This document shows positions 41,338 to 50,851 of a DNA stretch of 64,000 bases, piece after piece. How positions within the stretch are numbered: the first letter of the stretch is position 1; the number at the start of each line of letters is the position of its first letter. Where the stretch lies: NCBI RefSeq assembly GCF_900996235.1, contig NZ_CAAJGM010000155.1:62001-126000 (forward strand). The letters are read 5' to 3'. The notes below the pieces were generated by a model that searched no databases, was not told the DNA's origin, and saw nothing but the letters and a program-made list of their open reading frames with translations. The DNA comes from Paraburkholderia sp. BCC1885. GTDB lineage: Bacteria; Pseudomonadota; Gammaproteobacteria; Burkholderiales; Burkholderiaceae. The position numbers and the translations under genes were made by a program.

Positions 41338-41366
41338 ATTGTACAGAAACCGGTACAACATCGCAA
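41338..41366 (-). promoter_or_regulatory. Sigma-70 promoter and YefM-type operator
   Basis: On the minus strand TTGCGA (41361-41366) and TACAAT (41338-41343) are separated by exactly 17 bases, a good -35/-10 pair. An inverted repeat TTGTAC-N8-GTACAA (41339-41358) covers the spacer and -10 and includes TGTACA, the core recognised by E. coli YefM. Binding there would block RNA polymerase, giving the expected autoregulation. Confidence 0.65.
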
Positions 41367-41513
41367 GCCTGAATCGGGACGCTGCATACCGACTAACCAG
41401 AACGAAGCATGCCCCGTATCGCGGCCGGACACCATTCGGCCAAACGGCCAACGCGCGGCGCACGAATCCGTGCGCCGCGCGCATCCTGCCTGAATGCTTG
41501 CTGCGTGTCATGC

Positions 41514-42812
41514 CTACTGCGGCAGCACTTCGCCCTTCGTTTCCGGCGCAAACGGGATGATGAAGAGCCCGACGACAAACGCCAGCGCGGTCAACGCCAC
41601 CGGGATGCCAAGCGTATGCATATGCAGCACCGCCGCGCCCAGCAGAAAGTTCACCCCCGCACCGACAAACCGTCCGAACGACGTGCAGAAGGCAAACGCC
41701 GTCGCCCGCACGCGGGTTTCGAACTGCTCCGGCAGCCACAGGCTGAACAGCGCGAAATTGCCGCCGAAGAAACCCAGCACGCACAGCCAGGCGATAAACG
41801 GCACCAGCCCATTCGGCATATAGAACGACCAGCCAAAGCTGCCGACAATCGCCACCGCCATGCCAGCAAAATAGATCGCCAGGGTCTTCTTGCGCCCGAT
41901 CCGCTCGGCGAGCGGCGGCAGCGCAAGACAGCCGAGAACCGTCGCGATGGACAGCAGGCCCGTCGCAATCGAAGCCGTGCGGATCGCGTCGGGCTTGTCC
42001 ATGCCGGCGCGCGTCGCGAGCTGGATCACCGCCGACGGCTCGTACACCGCGCCGGCCCACAGGCCGATGATCGCAATGGTCAACAAGGCGCAGGCGACCC
42101 ACGTGCGACGCCGGTACACGGGTCCGAGAATCTCGCGCATCGGCCTGCTGCGCACGGCTTGCGGTTCCGCTTTCTGCCACTTTTCCGGCTCTTTCACGCG
42201 CAGCAGAATCAGAATCGCCACGACGACCGGCACCGCGCCGGTCAGAAACATGGCGCGCCAGCCGTAATGCACGCCGATCGTGTAGTTGAGCGCGGCAGCC
42301 AGAAAGAAGCCGGCGTAATAGCCCGTTTGCAGATACCCCGCCCCCATCTTGCGACGGTCCTCCGGCCAGGCTTCCGCCACATAGGTACCCGCCAGCGCCC
42401 ATTCGCCGCCGATCCCCACCCCCGCGATAAAGCGAAAAATGGCCAGTTCCCAGACGTTCTGCGAGAGCGCCGACAGTCCTGTAAAGATTGCAAAAGTGAA
42501 AATCGTGCCGGCCAGAACCTTGGTGCGGCCAAAGCGGTCGGCAAGCGGTCCCCAGATAAACGACAGGCCCCAGCCGATCAGAAACAGCGCAAACAGGATC
42601 GAGCCGGCCAGCCCGACGTTCGCGGGCGTGGCCGCGTAACCCGAGCGCGGCAACAGTTCAGTGAGCGCGGGTGTGAGAACCAGCGCGTAGATGAACGAAT
42701 CCATCCCGTCCAGCGTCCAGCCCGCCCATGCGCCCCAGAAGCCCGCGATCTGCGAGCGGTTCAGCGGCGTGCGATGCCGCGCGACACGCGCGCGGTCCGA
42801 GATTGTGTTCAT
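41514..42812 (-). CDS. MFS transporter, organic-acid:proton symporter type
   Basis: A 432-residue major facilitator with twelve helices. LDGMDSFIYALVL in helix 1 and GPLADRFGRTKVL after helix 2, with GVGIGGEWALAGTYVAEAWP near residue 135, match the aromatic/sialic-acid and related organic acid symporters. It is divergent from the GntR regulator that heads the malonate decarboxylase genes, and no mdcL, mdcM or mdcF carrier is present, so malonate uptake is its likely job. This is inference from position. Confidence 0.9.
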   Translation of the reverse strand: MNTISDRARVARHRTPLNRSQIAGFWGAWAGWTLDGMDSFIYALVLTPALTELLPRSGYAATPANVGLAGSILFALFLIGWGLSFIWGPLADRFGRTKVLAGTIFTFAIFTGLSALSQNVWELAIFRFIAGVGIGGEWALAGTYVAEAWPEDRRKMGAGYLQTGYYAGFFLAAALNYTIGVHYGWRAMFLTGAVPVVVAILILLRVKEPEKWQKAEPQAVRSRPMREILGPVYRRRTWVACALLTIAIIGLWAGAVYEPSAVIQLATRAGMDKPDAIRTASIATGLLSIATVLGCLALPPLAERIGRKKTLAIYFAGMAVAIVGSFGWSFYMPNGLVPFIAWLCVLGFFGGNFALFSLWLPEQFETRVRATAFAFCTSFGRFVGAGVNFLLGAAVLHMHTLGIPVALTALAFVVGLFIIPFAPETKGEVLPQ

Positions 42813-42994
42813 CGTGCTCCTCCGGCCCTACGGTTGAATTGCGTATTGCCTATTCTTAACAACGAGTTAGCGTGCGTGCGGCGGCTACTACGGGCCTGCA
42901 CGGACAGGCCCCTGACACGTCCCGACCCGGTCTCCAAATTCCGCTTACAACCCGGACCCTGGATTTACCCTCGTGCAAAACGCGCCATTTCATA

Positions 42995-43000
42995 TATAAT
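42995..43000 (+). promoter_or_regulatory. Consensus -10 element very close to the GntR start
   Basis: TATAAT is a perfect -10 hexamer ending 10 bases before the ATG at 43011. Transcription would start about 4 bases before the codon, and no ribosome binding site is visible, so the mRNA may be leaderless. No good -35 is seen. Confidence 0.45.
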
Positions 43001-43010
43001 ATTTGAACTT

Positions 43011-43790
43011 ATGAACGACGCAACCGATGGTTTTCCCCTGGACGGCGCAACGCGCGTCCCTTTTCTGCCCGTAGCGGTCACGCCGCGGGCCAGCACGTCG
43101 CGCGTGATTGCGGACGCCCTGCGCACCGCGATCGTCGAAGGCACGCTGGCGCCCGGCGCCCCTTTACGGCAGGACGCGATCGCCCGTCACTTCTCGGTGA
43201 GCGCAATTCCCGTGCGCGAGGCGCTGCGTCAACTGGAAAGCGAAGGCTGGGCGAAAGTTGCCGTGAACAAGGGCGCGACGGTGGCGCCGCTGTCGGCGCA
43301 GGAAGCCCGCGAAATCTACGAAATTCGCTCGGCTCTCGAGAGTCTTGCCATCGGGCTCGCCATTCCCCGGCACACCCCGGCCACCCTGCGCGCGGCCGAA
43401 AAACTGTGCCGCGCCGCCGAGGCCGAACTGGACCCGTCGCTTTACGTGGCCCGCAACGAAGCCTTCCATATGAGCCTGTATGCGCCCGCCGCACGGCCTC
43501 AGATCGAAGAAATGATCACTACGCTGCATCGCCGCGGCGAGCGCTATTTGCGTCTCAAATTCGGACTACCCTTGTACAAGGACGAGTCCGACCGGGAGCA
43601 CGCAGCCATTCTCGACGCGGTACGCCGCGGCGACATCCCCGCAGCGCGCACGCTGGTGAGCGAGCATCTGCTCGGCACCGGCGAGCTGCTCTACCGTTTT
43701 CTGACCGAACGTGCGCAGGCCGAGGCCGCGCAAACCAACGGCCGCAAGCCGCGCGCACGACGCGCACGCACCACCCCTACCGGGAGTTGA
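43011..43790 (+). CDS. GntR-family (FCD) regulator of the malonate decarboxylase operon
   Basis: A 259-residue regulator. The winged helix (RVIADALRTAIVEGTLAPGAPLRQDAIA-type, then FSVSAIPVREALRQLESEGW) covers residues 25-90. The FCD ligand domain follows with AREIYEIRSALESLAIGLA, HMSLYAPAARP and a DREHAAILDAVRRGD metal-binding type segment. It lies eight bases before mdcA and is divergent from the MFS gene. MdcY and MatR are GntR regulators of malonate genes, so malonate sensing is likely. The long open frame that extends upstream overlaps the MFS gene and is not real. Confidence 0.9.
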   Translation: MNDATDGFPLDGATRVPFLPVAVTPRASTSRVIADALRTAIVEGTLAPGAPLRQDAIARHFSVSAIPVREALRQLESEGWAKVAVNKGATVAPLSAQEAREIYEIRSALESLAIGLAIPRHTPATLRAAEKLCRAAEAELDPSLYVARNEAFHMSLYAPAARPQIEEMITTLHRRGERYLRLKFGLPLYKDESDREHAAILDAVRRGDIPAARTLVSEHLLGTGELLYRFLTERAQAEAAQTNGRKPRARRARTTPTGS

Positions 43791-43798
43791 ATCCGCCG

Positions 43799-45475
43799 AT
43801 GAACCCACGAGCCGAACCCTCCACCCACTCCGCCGCGCCTGCGGCCCGGTCCTGGACCACCATGCGCGACGAGAAAGCCAGGCGGCTTGCCGCCATCGCG
43901 CCGTGGCTCGAAGACGGCGTGCTGCGCAGCGAGCGCATCGTCGATGCGCTGGAAACGCTGATCCGCCCCGGCGACCGCGTCGCCCTCGAAGGTGATAACC
44001 AGAAGCAGGCCGACTTTCTCTCGCGTTCTTTCGCCAAGGTGGACCCGCAAAAGATCCACGACGTGCATCTGCTGATTTCGAGCATTAGCCGCCCCGAGCA
44101 TCTGGCACTGTTCGAACGCGGCATCACCCATAAGGTCGATTTCGCTTTCGCCGGGCCACAGAGTCTGCGCGTCGCGCAACTGCTCGAAGACGGCCAGCTC
44201 GAAATCGGCGCGATCTACACTTACGTCGAGCTGTACGCGCGCATGTTCGTGGACCTGACGCCGCACGTCGCGCTCCTGTGCGCAGACAAAGCGGATCGCC
44301 ACGGCAATCTCTACACGGGCCCGAACACCGAAGACACACCGACGATTGCAGAGGCCGCCGCGTTTCGTCACGGTATCGTGATCGTTCAGGTGAACGAAAT
44401 TGTCGACGAATTGCCGCGCGTGGATATTCCGGGCTCATGGGTCGACGTGGTCGTGCAGGCCGACCGGCCGTTCGCGGTCGAGCCGCTGTTCACGCGCGAC
44501 CCGCGCCATATCGGCGATCTGCAGGTGCTCACGGCGATGATGGTGATTCGCGGCATCTACGAAGCGTATGGCGTCACCTCGCTCAATCACGGCATCGGCT
44601 TCGATACGGCGGCAATCGAATTGCTGCTGCCCACTTATGGCGAAACGCTCGGGCTGAAGGGCAAGATCTGCCGCAACTGGACACTCAATCCGCATCCCAC
44701 GCTGATTCCGGCCATCGAATCGGGCTGGGTCGAAAGCGTGCATTGCTTCGGCAGCGAAGTGGGCATGGAGAACTACATCGAGGCGCGCCCCGACGTCTTC
44801 TTCACCGGACGCGACGGCAGCCTGCGCTCGAACCGCGTGCTGTGCCAGTTGGCGGGACAATACGGCGTGGATCTGTTTATCGGTTCGACGCTGCAGATCG
44901 ACGCGGACGCGAATTCGTCGACCGTCACGCGCGGCCGGCTCGCCGGTTTCGGCGGCGCGCCGAACATGGGACACGACCCGCGCGGGCGCCGTCATTCGAG
45001 CGAAGCATGGCTCAAGCTGCTGAAGGACCAGGGGCCGGTTTCGCGTGGACAGAAACTGGTGGTCCAGCTCGCCGAGACCTACAAGAAAGGCGGCGAACCG
45101 ACTTTCGTCGATGAACTCGACGCAGTCGCCGTCGGCGCCAAAAGCGGCATGCCGGTCGCGCCAGTGATGATCTACGGCGACGACGTCAGCCATGTCGTCA
45201 CCGAGGAAGGCATCGCGCATTTGCACAAGGCCGAAGGCATCGACGAACGGCGCGCTGCGATTGCGGCAGTGGCGGGTGTCACGCCAATCGGTCTGCGCGC
45301 GAAACCGGAAAAGACGGCTGAGCTGCGCCGGCGCGGCATCGTCGCGTATCCCGAGGATCTCGGCATCCGCCGCGGCGAAGCGAAGCGTTCGCTGCTGGCC
45401 GCGCGCAGCATCGACGATCTGGTGACCTGGTCGGGCGGCCTGTATGTGCCGCCGGCACGTTTTCGGAGCTGGTAA
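43799..45475 (+). CDS. mdcA: Malonate decarboxylase subunit alpha
   Basis: The 558-residue alpha subunit is the acetyl-S-ACP:malonate ACP transferase, exchanging acetyl for malonyl on the carrier protein. It is a CoA-transferase fold. Features include [22 protein letters not shown] near residue 62, [33 protein letters not shown] near 182 and [19 protein letters not shown] near 385, all typical of MdcA. The stop overlaps the mdcB start (TAATG). It opens the operon order A-B-C-D-E-G-H. Confidence 0.96.
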   Translation: MNPRAEPSTHSAAPAARSWTTMRDEKARRLAAIAPWLEDGVLRSERIVDALETLIRPGDRVALEGDNQKQADFLSRSFAKVDPQKIHDVHLLISSISRPEHLALFERGITHKVDFAFAGPQSLRVAQLLEDGQLEIGAIYTYVELYARMFVDLTPHVALLCADKADRHGNLYTGPNTEDTPTIAEAAAFRHGIVIVQVNEIVDELPRVDIPGSWVDVVVQADRPFAVEPLFTRDPRHIGDLQVLTAMMVIRGIYEAYGVTSLNHGIGFDTAAIELLLPTYGETLGLKGKICRNWTLNPHPTLIPAIESGWVESVHCFGSEVGMENYIEARPDVFFTGRDGSLRSNRVLCQLAGQYGVDLFIGSTLQIDADANSSTVTRGRLAGFGGAPNMGHDPRGRRHSSEAWLKLLKDQGPVSRGQKLVVQLAETYKKGGEPTFVDELDAVAVGAKSGMPVAPVMIYGDDVSHVVTEEGIAHLHKAEGIDERRAAIAAVAGVTPIGLRAKPEKTAELRRRGIVAYPEDLGIRRGEAKRSLLAARSIDDLVTWSGGLYVPPARFRSW

Positions 45476-46476
45476 TGGCCGCGCCCGCGCTTATGCCGGC
45501 GTCGGCTGCGAGAGCGGCTTCGAACGGCGCCGCTACCGGTTTGACAAGCGGCGCCGCCGATGCGCGGCTGGCATCGTTCGCCACAACCGCGCTCATCGAA
45601 GAGGCGCAACTCACGCCGAAACCCGCGCTGGTGGACCGGCGCGGCAGCGGCGCGCATCGCGATCTCGATCTGGACATCATGTTGCGCTCCGCGCAGGCGC
45701 TCGAACCGACCTTCGCGGCGTTGTCCCGGGCTGCGCGTCATGGCACGCCTTCAGCGATTCTGCGTACCGAACTCGCGCAAATCGGCCGCGCCGGTGAGCA
45801 AACCATGCTGCGGGCCACGGGCGGCAGCAATGCGCATCGTGGCGCCATCTGGATTGTCGGATTGCTGGTGGCGGGCGCCGCGATATGCGAGGCCACAGCC
45901 GCGATGCCGCTGACGCCGGTTGTGCCTGTTGGCCGCCCTCTGACCAGCCCTGCAAGCGACGGCGCTTCTCTGCGCAGCGCTGCGGCGATCTGCACGGTCG
46001 CCGCGCAGATCGCCTGCTTCCCCGACCGCTTCGCCGCCTCCACGGATAGCCACGGCGAACGCGTGCGGCAGCGCTATCAGGTGGGCGGCGCGCGGCGCGA
46101 GGCGCAGGACGGCTTCCCGCACGTCATCGCCGCCGGTCTGCCCGCATTGCTCGCCGCCCGCACCAACGGCGCGCCGGAAGACGCCGCGCGCCTCGACGCG
46201 CTGCTCGCCATCATGGCCTCGCTCGACGATACCTGCCTGCTGCATCGCGCCGGCCTGCCCGGCCTGCAGGCTGGCCAGGACGGCGCACGCCGGGTGCTGG
46301 CGCTGGGCGGCAGCGGCACCGTCGCTGGCCGCGCCGCGCTCGCCGAGCTCGACCGTCGGTTGTTGTCCCTTAATGCATCCCCCGGCGGCGCAGCCGATCT
46401 GCTCGCCGCCACTCTCTTCATCGACATGCTGGTGCATCGTGGCACCGGCGGGAGCCAGGCCTCATGGAAAATCTGA
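45475..46476 (+). CDS. mdcB: Triphosphoribosyl-dephospho-CoA synthase MdcB
   Basis: A 333-residue enzyme making the prosthetic-group precursor 2'-(5''-triphosphoribosyl)-3'-dephospho-CoA from ATP and dephospho-CoA. The CitG-family blocks are present: [23 protein letters not shown] near residues 42-63, [11 protein letters not shown] near 117 and [10 protein letters not shown] near 258. An Ala-rich N-terminal 30 residues is extra. It overlaps mdcA by one base (TAATG) and mdcC by 13 bases. Confidence 0.94.
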   Translation: MAAPALMPASAARAASNGAATGLTSGAADARLASFATTALIEEAQLTPKPALVDRRGSGAHRDLDLDIMLRSAQALEPTFAALSRAARHGTPSAILRTELAQIGRAGEQTMLRATGGSNAHRGAIWIVGLLVAGAAICEATAAMPLTPVVPVGRPLTSPASDGASLRSAAAICTVAAQIACFPDRFAASTDSHGERVRQRYQVGGARREAQDGFPHVIAAGLPALLAARTNGAPEDAARLDALLAIMASLDDTCLLHRAGLPGLQAGQDGARRVLALGGSGTVAGRAALAELDRRLLSLNASPGGAADLLAATLFIDMLVHRGTGGSQASWKI

Positions 46477-46769
46477 CGTTCGACTACCCGGCGCAGCGCG
46501 CCGTCACGACCCGAGCCCATGTCGGCGTGGTCGGCTCGGGCGACCTCGAAGTGCTGCTGTCGCCGGCGGCTTCGATGACAGCGCGTGTCGTCGTGCGCAC
46601 CAGCGTCGACGGCTACGGCCACATCTGGAAAAGCGTGCTCGACCGCTTCTTCTCACGCTATGACGGCGCGGCGCAGATCGAGATCAACGACTTCGGCGCG
46701 ACCCCCGGCGTGGTGGCGCTGCGGCTCGCGGAAGCGGTCGAGGAAGCCGAACAGGGAGGTAAGGCATGA
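46464..46769 (+). CDS. mdcC: Malonate decarboxylase acyl carrier protein (delta subunit)
   Basis: A 101-residue carrier protein that holds the phosphoribosyl-dephospho-CoA arm. The attachment serine should be the one in VGSGDLE near residue 25, as in citrate lyase and Mdc carrier proteins. [18 protein letters not shown] near the C-terminus is the family signature. It overlaps both neighbours, by 13 and 4 bases, so production is coupled to mdcB and mdcD. Confidence 0.94.
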   Translation: MENLTFDYPAQRAVTTRAHVGVVGSGDLEVLLSPAASMTARVVVRTSVDGYGHIWKSVLDRFFSRYDGAAQIEINDFGATPGVVALRLAEAVEEAEQGGKA

Positions 46770-47662
46770 GCACCATTGATACGCCCACGAACGCGGCGCA
46801 ACCTGCCCTCGTGCTGCACGACAGTTTCATCGAATTGCCGGCGCGCGAACGTGCGCGCGCCCTGCTCGACCCCGGCACGTTTCGCGAACTGCTGGGACCG
46901 TTCGATCGCATCGAATCGCCGTGGCTGCCGCTGCAAGGCATCGTCTGCCAGGCGGACGACGGCTGCGTGATCGCGCGCGGCACCATCGACGGCGAGCCGG
47001 CCGTGGTCGCGGCGATCGAGTCCGCGTTTCAGGGCGGCAGCATCGGCGAGGTCTCCGGCAGCAAGATCGCCGCGGCGCTCGAACTCGCCTTGCGCGACTG
47101 CGAGCGCGGCAAGATCATCCGTCCGGTGGTGCTGTTCGAAACCGGCGGCGTGCGGCTGCAGGAAGCCAACCTGGGCCTCGCCGTGATCGCCGAGATGCAG
47201 GCGGCGATCGTCGCCTTGCGCCGTCATGTGCCGGTAGTGGGCGTGATCTCGGGCATGGTGGGCTGTTTCGGCGGCATGTCGCTGGCGGCCGCGCTGTGCT
47301 CGTATCTGGTCGTCACCAAACAGGGACGGCTCGGCATGAACGGACCTGAAGTGATCGAGCAGGAAGCCGGCATCGACGAGCTCGACGCCAGCGACCGCCG
47401 TCATGTCTGGCAACTGATCGGCGGCGAACAACGCGCGTTGACGGGCTTCGCGGATGCGCTCGTCGAAGACGATCCCGCGGCGCTGCGCGCGGCCGTGCAG
47501 AATGCCTTTGCCCAAGGCATACCGGCGGCGCATCGCAGCGAGCAGGTCGACGCCTATCTCGAACGCCTCGCCCGCATGGATCCCGCCAACGTCACCCCCG
47601 ACACCATGCGCCACGTGTTTCATGCGAGCGCATCCATCCCATCTTCCAAGGAGCAGGTATGA
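46766..47662 (+). CDS. mdcD: Malonate decarboxylase subunit beta
   Basis: A 298-residue carboxyltransferase-fold subunit that decarboxylates malonyl-S-ACP together with MdcE. The crotonase-like core shows GGSIGEVSGSKIAAALELAL near residue 90, RPVVLFETGGVRLQEANLGL near 120 and ISGMVGCFGGMSLAAALC near 160. It overlaps mdcC and mdcE by 4 bases each (ATGA), so the stoichiometry is held by coupled translation. Confidence 0.95.
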   Translation: MSTIDTPTNAAQPALVLHDSFIELPARERARALLDPGTFRELLGPFDRIESPWLPLQGIVCQADDGCVIARGTIDGEPAVVAAIESAFQGGSIGEVSGSKIAAALELALRDCERGKIIRPVVLFETGGVRLQEANLGLAVIAEMQAAIVALRRHVPVVGVISGMVGCFGGMSLAAALCSYLVVTKQGRLGMNGPEVIEQEAGIDELDASDRRHVWQLIGGEQRALTGFADALVEDDPAALRAAVQNAFAQGIPAAHRSEQVDAYLERLARMDPANVTPDTMRHVFHASASIPSSKEQV

Positions 47663-48474
47663 GCGACGCCTCTCTCACTCGCGGCGCCCGCTGGTTTCGC
47701 GCCCTCGCCGGCGAACCGGCCAGCCCTGCGCCGGTATGGAGCGGCAATGCGGCGCTCGATGGCGAAACCACGCACTTCTTCTCGGTCGTCCCCGATCCGC
47801 AAAACCGCTTTCCACGCGCGACCGATAACGTGGTCGGACTCGAACAAGGCTGGCTGCTCGCGCGCGCCGTGCGCAAGGCCGTCGCCGAGGATGCACAAAG
47901 CGGCACGAAGCGTCCGATCGTTGCGATCGTCGACGTGAAAAGCCAGGCCTATGGCTATCGCGAAGAGACACTCGGCATACATCTCGCCTGCGCCGCCGCA
48001 GTCGATGCGTATGCGACGGCACGCGAGGCCGGTCATCCGGTGGTCGCGCTGATCGTGGGACCGGCGATGTCCGGCGCGTTCCTCGCGCACGGCTACCAGG
48101 CCAACCGCATCCTCGCACTCGATGCGCCAGGCACCATGGTGCACGCCATGGGCAAGGAAGCGGCGGCCCGCGTCACGCGCCGCACGGTCGAAGCACTCGA
48201 GGCACTGGGCGAAACCATCGTGCCGATGTCGTATTCGATGGCTTCGTTCGCCAAACTCGGCTTGCTCGACGAACTGATCGAAGGCGTCGATGCGGATGCC
48301 CCCACCGACGCGCAGATCGAGCACGTGCGCGAGGCGCTGAGCGCGGCGATTCGCAGTGCACGCGACGACAAGTCGGGGCTCTCGCACCGGCTCCAGTCCG
48401 ACACCGCGAAAAAGACCCGCGCCGCTTCGGTCGAAGTGCGGCGGCGCCTCGCCGAACAGTGGGACGCTGCGTAA
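47659..48474 (+). CDS. mdcE: Malonate decarboxylase subunit gamma
   Basis: A 271-residue partner of MdcD in the decarboxylation step. Typical blocks are RPIVAIVDVKSQAYGYREETLGIHLACAAAV-type near residues 87-117, and VALIVGPAMSGAFLAHGYQANRI near 130-152, forming the oxyanion region. LDAPGTMVHAMGKEAAARVT follows. Its stop overlaps the mdcG start (TAATG). Confidence 0.95.
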   Translation: MSDASLTRGARWFRALAGEPASPAPVWSGNAALDGETTHFFSVVPDPQNRFPRATDNVVGLEQGWLLARAVRKAVAEDAQSGTKRPIVAIVDVKSQAYGYREETLGIHLACAAAVDAYATAREAGHPVVALIVGPAMSGAFLAHGYQANRILALDAPGTMVHAMGKEAAARVTRRTVEALEALGETIVPMSYSMASFAKLGLLDELIEGVDADAPTDAQIEHVREALSAAIRSARDDKSGLSHRLQSDTAKKTRAASVEVRRRLAEQWDAA

Positions 48475-49169
48475 TGCCGACCTGCGCCGCGCCGCCGTTT
48501 GCGCCTGGCAGCGAGCTGCAATGCGATGCTCGCTGGCGGCCGCACGATCTGCTGCGCCTGCGCCGTTTGCCTTCGTTCGACGGCGAACCCGAATGGGTTC
48601 GCGGCGCGTTTTCGACCGCGCCGTTCGTCGTGGTCAGGCGCGCGCAGACGGCGGCGGGGGTCGTCCCAATCGGCGTGCGCGGCAACGGACGCGCGCAACG
48701 CCATGGGACGTGGGCCGAAGCCGGCGATGTCGAAACAGCAATCGCCCCTGAAGACCTCGCGGCCAGTTCGCCTATGGATGCCGAACGTCGCGCCTTGCCG
48801 GCCTTCGCGCTGTATGCCGCCTTGCGCCAGGAGGCGCATGGCCTCGACGCGTTTTTGTGGGGTCCCACCGGCAGTACCGGCTTCGAACTGGTGAGCGGCC
48901 TACCCGTCGTCACGGCGACCAGCGATCTCGATCTGCTGATCCGCACGCCGCGGCCGCTTCCGCGCGAACGTGCCGTGCAGATCTTGAGCGATCTCGATTC
49001 GCATGCGCGACGCGCGGGGATTCGCGTCGACGTGCAACTCGACACGCCCACCGGTGGCGTCGCCCTTACGGAGTGGGCCGCCGGCAAGGCGCGTGTGATG
49101 GTGCGTCATGCGCAAGGCCCGCGTCTGCTTGCCGATCCGTGGGCGGTGCTTACAACGCTGCACGCATGA
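48474..49169 (+). CDS. mdcG: Phosphoribosyl-dephospho-CoA transferase MdcG
   Basis: A 231-residue nucleotidyltransferase that attaches the prosthetic group to apo-MdcC. RGNGRAQRHGTW near residue 68, GPTGSTGFELVSG near 130 and the acidic TSDLDLLIRTP near 150, with a nucleotidyltransferase-type DxD, support the call. ATG 48474 overlaps the mdcE stop. It is coupled to mdcH by a 4-base ATGA overlap. Confidence 0.93.
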   Translation: MPTCAAPPFAPGSELQCDARWRPHDLLRLRRLPSFDGEPEWVRGAFSTAPFVVVRRAQTAAGVVPIGVRGNGRAQRHGTWAEAGDVETAIAPEDLAASSPMDAERRALPAFALYAALRQEAHGLDAFLWGPTGSTGFELVSGLPVVTATSDLDLLIRTPRPLPRERAVQILSDLDSHARRAGIRVDVQLDTPTGGVALTEWAAGKARVMVRHAQGPRLLADPWAVLTTLHA

Positions 49170-50107
49170 TGCTCGCTTACCAGTTTCCCGGCCAGGGCGC
49201 ACAAAGCGCCGGCTTCCTGCATCGATTGCCGCAGCACGACGTGGTCAACGCCACGCTCGACGAGGCTTCGCAGACGCTCGGCATCGACGTGCTGACGCTT
49301 GATACATCTGAGGCGTTACGCTCGACGGTTGCCGTCCAGGTGGGCCTCGTCGTGGCCGGTGTGGCGATGGTTCGCCTGTTGGCCGACGCCCAGCTGACGC
49401 CCGACATGAGCGCGGGACTTTCCGTGGGCGCCTACGCGGCGGCAGTTAGTTGCGGCGCGCTCGAGTTCGCGGACGCGCTGCATATGGTGCGCAAGCGCGC
49501 CGAGTTGATGGAAGCCGCGTATCCAACCGGCTATGGATTAGCCGCCATTTCCGGCCTGACCGAGCGGCAACTGGAAATGCTGGCCGCGCGGCAGATACAG
49601 GACGGCTTGCCGCCCGTCTACATCGGCAATGTGAACGCGCCCCGGCAGATTGTGATGGCCGGTTCGGACGCCGCGCTCGATAGGTTGATAGAACGCGCGT
49701 TGGCAGCCGGTGCACGCAAAGCGACGCGTCTCGCCGTGAGCGTGCCTTCACATTGCGAACTGCTTGCAGATGCCGCCGCTAAACTGATCGACTACGCACG
49801 CGACGTGCCGTTTCGCTCGCCGCGCGGCATCTATGTAGGCAATCGCGGTGGCCGGCCGCTGCATACCGCCGAGGCGATTCGCGACGACCTCGCGACGAAC
49901 ATGCGGCATACGGTTCGCTGGTTCGATGCGCTTACCGTCATGCTCGAAATGGGCGCCCAGTTGGTGGTGGAAGCGCCGCCGGGCCAGGTGCTCACCGACA
50001 TCGTGCGCGAGCAGTGGCCGCAGACCACGGCGCTTGCATTGAGCAGCATTGCGCCCGACCGGTGGACGGCGACAGTCCGGCGCCGGCTCGTTGCGAGCGG
50101 GGGCTGA
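49166..50107 (+). CDS. mdcH: Malonyl-CoA:ACP transacylase MdcH (epsilon subunit)
   Basis: A 313-residue acyltransferase that primes the carrier protein with malonyl from malonyl-CoA, which is then converted to the acetylated form. The FabD-like motifs are FPGQGAQ near residue 7, the nucleophile elbow GLSVGAYAAAV near 87, and PSHCELLADAAAKL near 194 with the catalytic histidine. It ends the malonate operon. Directly after it lie remnants of a sugar transporter, so nothing more of the operon, such as a carrier, is present. Confidence 0.94.
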   Translation: MMLAYQFPGQGAQSAGFLHRLPQHDVVNATLDEASQTLGIDVLTLDTSEALRSTVAVQVGLVVAGVAMVRLLADAQLTPDMSAGLSVGAYAAAVSCGALEFADALHMVRKRAELMEAAYPTGYGLAAISGLTERQLEMLAARQIQDGLPPVYIGNVNAPRQIVMAGSDAALDRLIERALAAGARKATRLAVSVPSHCELLADAAAKLIDYARDVPFRSPRGIYVGNRGGRPLHTAEAIRDDLATNMRHTVRWFDALTVMLEMGAQLVVEAPPGQVLTDIVREQWPQTTALALSSIAPDRWTATVRRRLVASGG

Positions 50108-50109
50108 GC

Positions 50110-50475
50110 GAAACGGTGCGGGTGTGCCGGACGTCGTCATGGGCGCCACCACGATCACGGTCGCCGCAATCGCGTCGAGCTCCATGCCCTGCCCCTGCAA
50201 TCCACAGCCGGACAGCACGTAGAACGTGAAGACCGCGCATCCAGGCGCCGGACAGTATCCGCTCAGCGCATACACGCCAATGCGCGTTTGCGCCACCGGC
50301 AAACCCATCAGCAATGCCGAGCGCGGATTGCCACCGACCGCATACACATTGCACCCGAAGCGCGTGAAATGCGCGATGAAAATCGCCGCCGCGAGCGTCC
50401 CCGGCGCGATCAGCGCCGAACAGCGCGCCCATCAACAGCACGATCGGCAGGATCAACCAGACGGAGACGTGCACA
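50110..50475 (-). pseudogene. ytfT: Degraded sugar ABC permease, YtfT-like remnant
   Basis: On the minus strand the sequence WLILPIVLLMGALFG changes frame near 50410 to continue as FIAHFTRFGCNVYAVGGNP and LMGLPVAQTRIGVYALSG, then FTFYVLSGCGLQGQGMELDAIAA. This is the middle-to-late portion of a YtfT galactofuranose-type permease. There is at least one frameshift, and the start and end are missing. It adjoins the end of mdcH and is preceded by a matching binding-protein fragment. Confidence 0.75.
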
Positions 50476-50479
50476 GGGT

Positions 50480-50848
50480 CTGCGCCGCGACACTCATCGG
50501 GACCACCGTTTCCTGCGTCAGAATCCGCTTCGGCAATGTTTTGCCGGCCACCACGTCCTTGACGGCCGACATCAACTGCGGCCCGAGCAACGGACTGCAT
50601 TCCTCGTCGACATTCATCTTGTCCGCCGCCATCGGCTGAATGGTGCCGAGGGCCATATCTTCGTTATGCGCATAAACTACATTTATTTTATTTCTATAAG
50701 TTTCTATAAAGGATTCCATGATCTGCTTGCCGCCGGCCAGCGTGAAGTCGCCGCTTTGCGAGGCAATGGTCATCGTGACGTAGAGGGAAGTCCAATCACA
50801 TGATTCGCGCATCCCATACCCATTCTGGTATAGCGATCCGGAGAGCAT
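50480..50848 (-). pseudogene. ytfQ: Truncated sugar-binding protein, YtfQ-like remnant
   Basis: This fragment carries only the C-terminal part of a sugar periplasmic binding protein: SGDFTLAGGKQIMESF, then NVVYAHNEDMALGTIQ and GKTLPKRILTQE. The N-terminal two thirds and signal peptide are absent. The normal order ytfQ-ytfR-ytfT is preserved, but the ATPase gene ytfR is gone and the two remnants are fused, so a deletion removed the middle of the operon. Confidence 0.75.
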
Positions 50849-50851
50849 CGC

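Larger units (their letters stand above)
41197..41513. other. Leader and promoter region of yefM-yoeB
   Basis: This 317-base gap between the MFS gene and yefM carries the toxin-antitoxin promoter at 41338-41366 and, between promoter and start codon, a leader of roughly 135 bases containing the 41209-41227 hairpin. No gene is seen. The MFS gene reads into this region from the right. Confidence 0.5.

Noticed and set aside
41409-43010. Very long open frame leading into the GntR gene, considered as an N-terminal extension
   Set aside because: It lies opposite the MFS gene, whose twelve-helix product is unmistakable. The GntR family starts normally at 43011.
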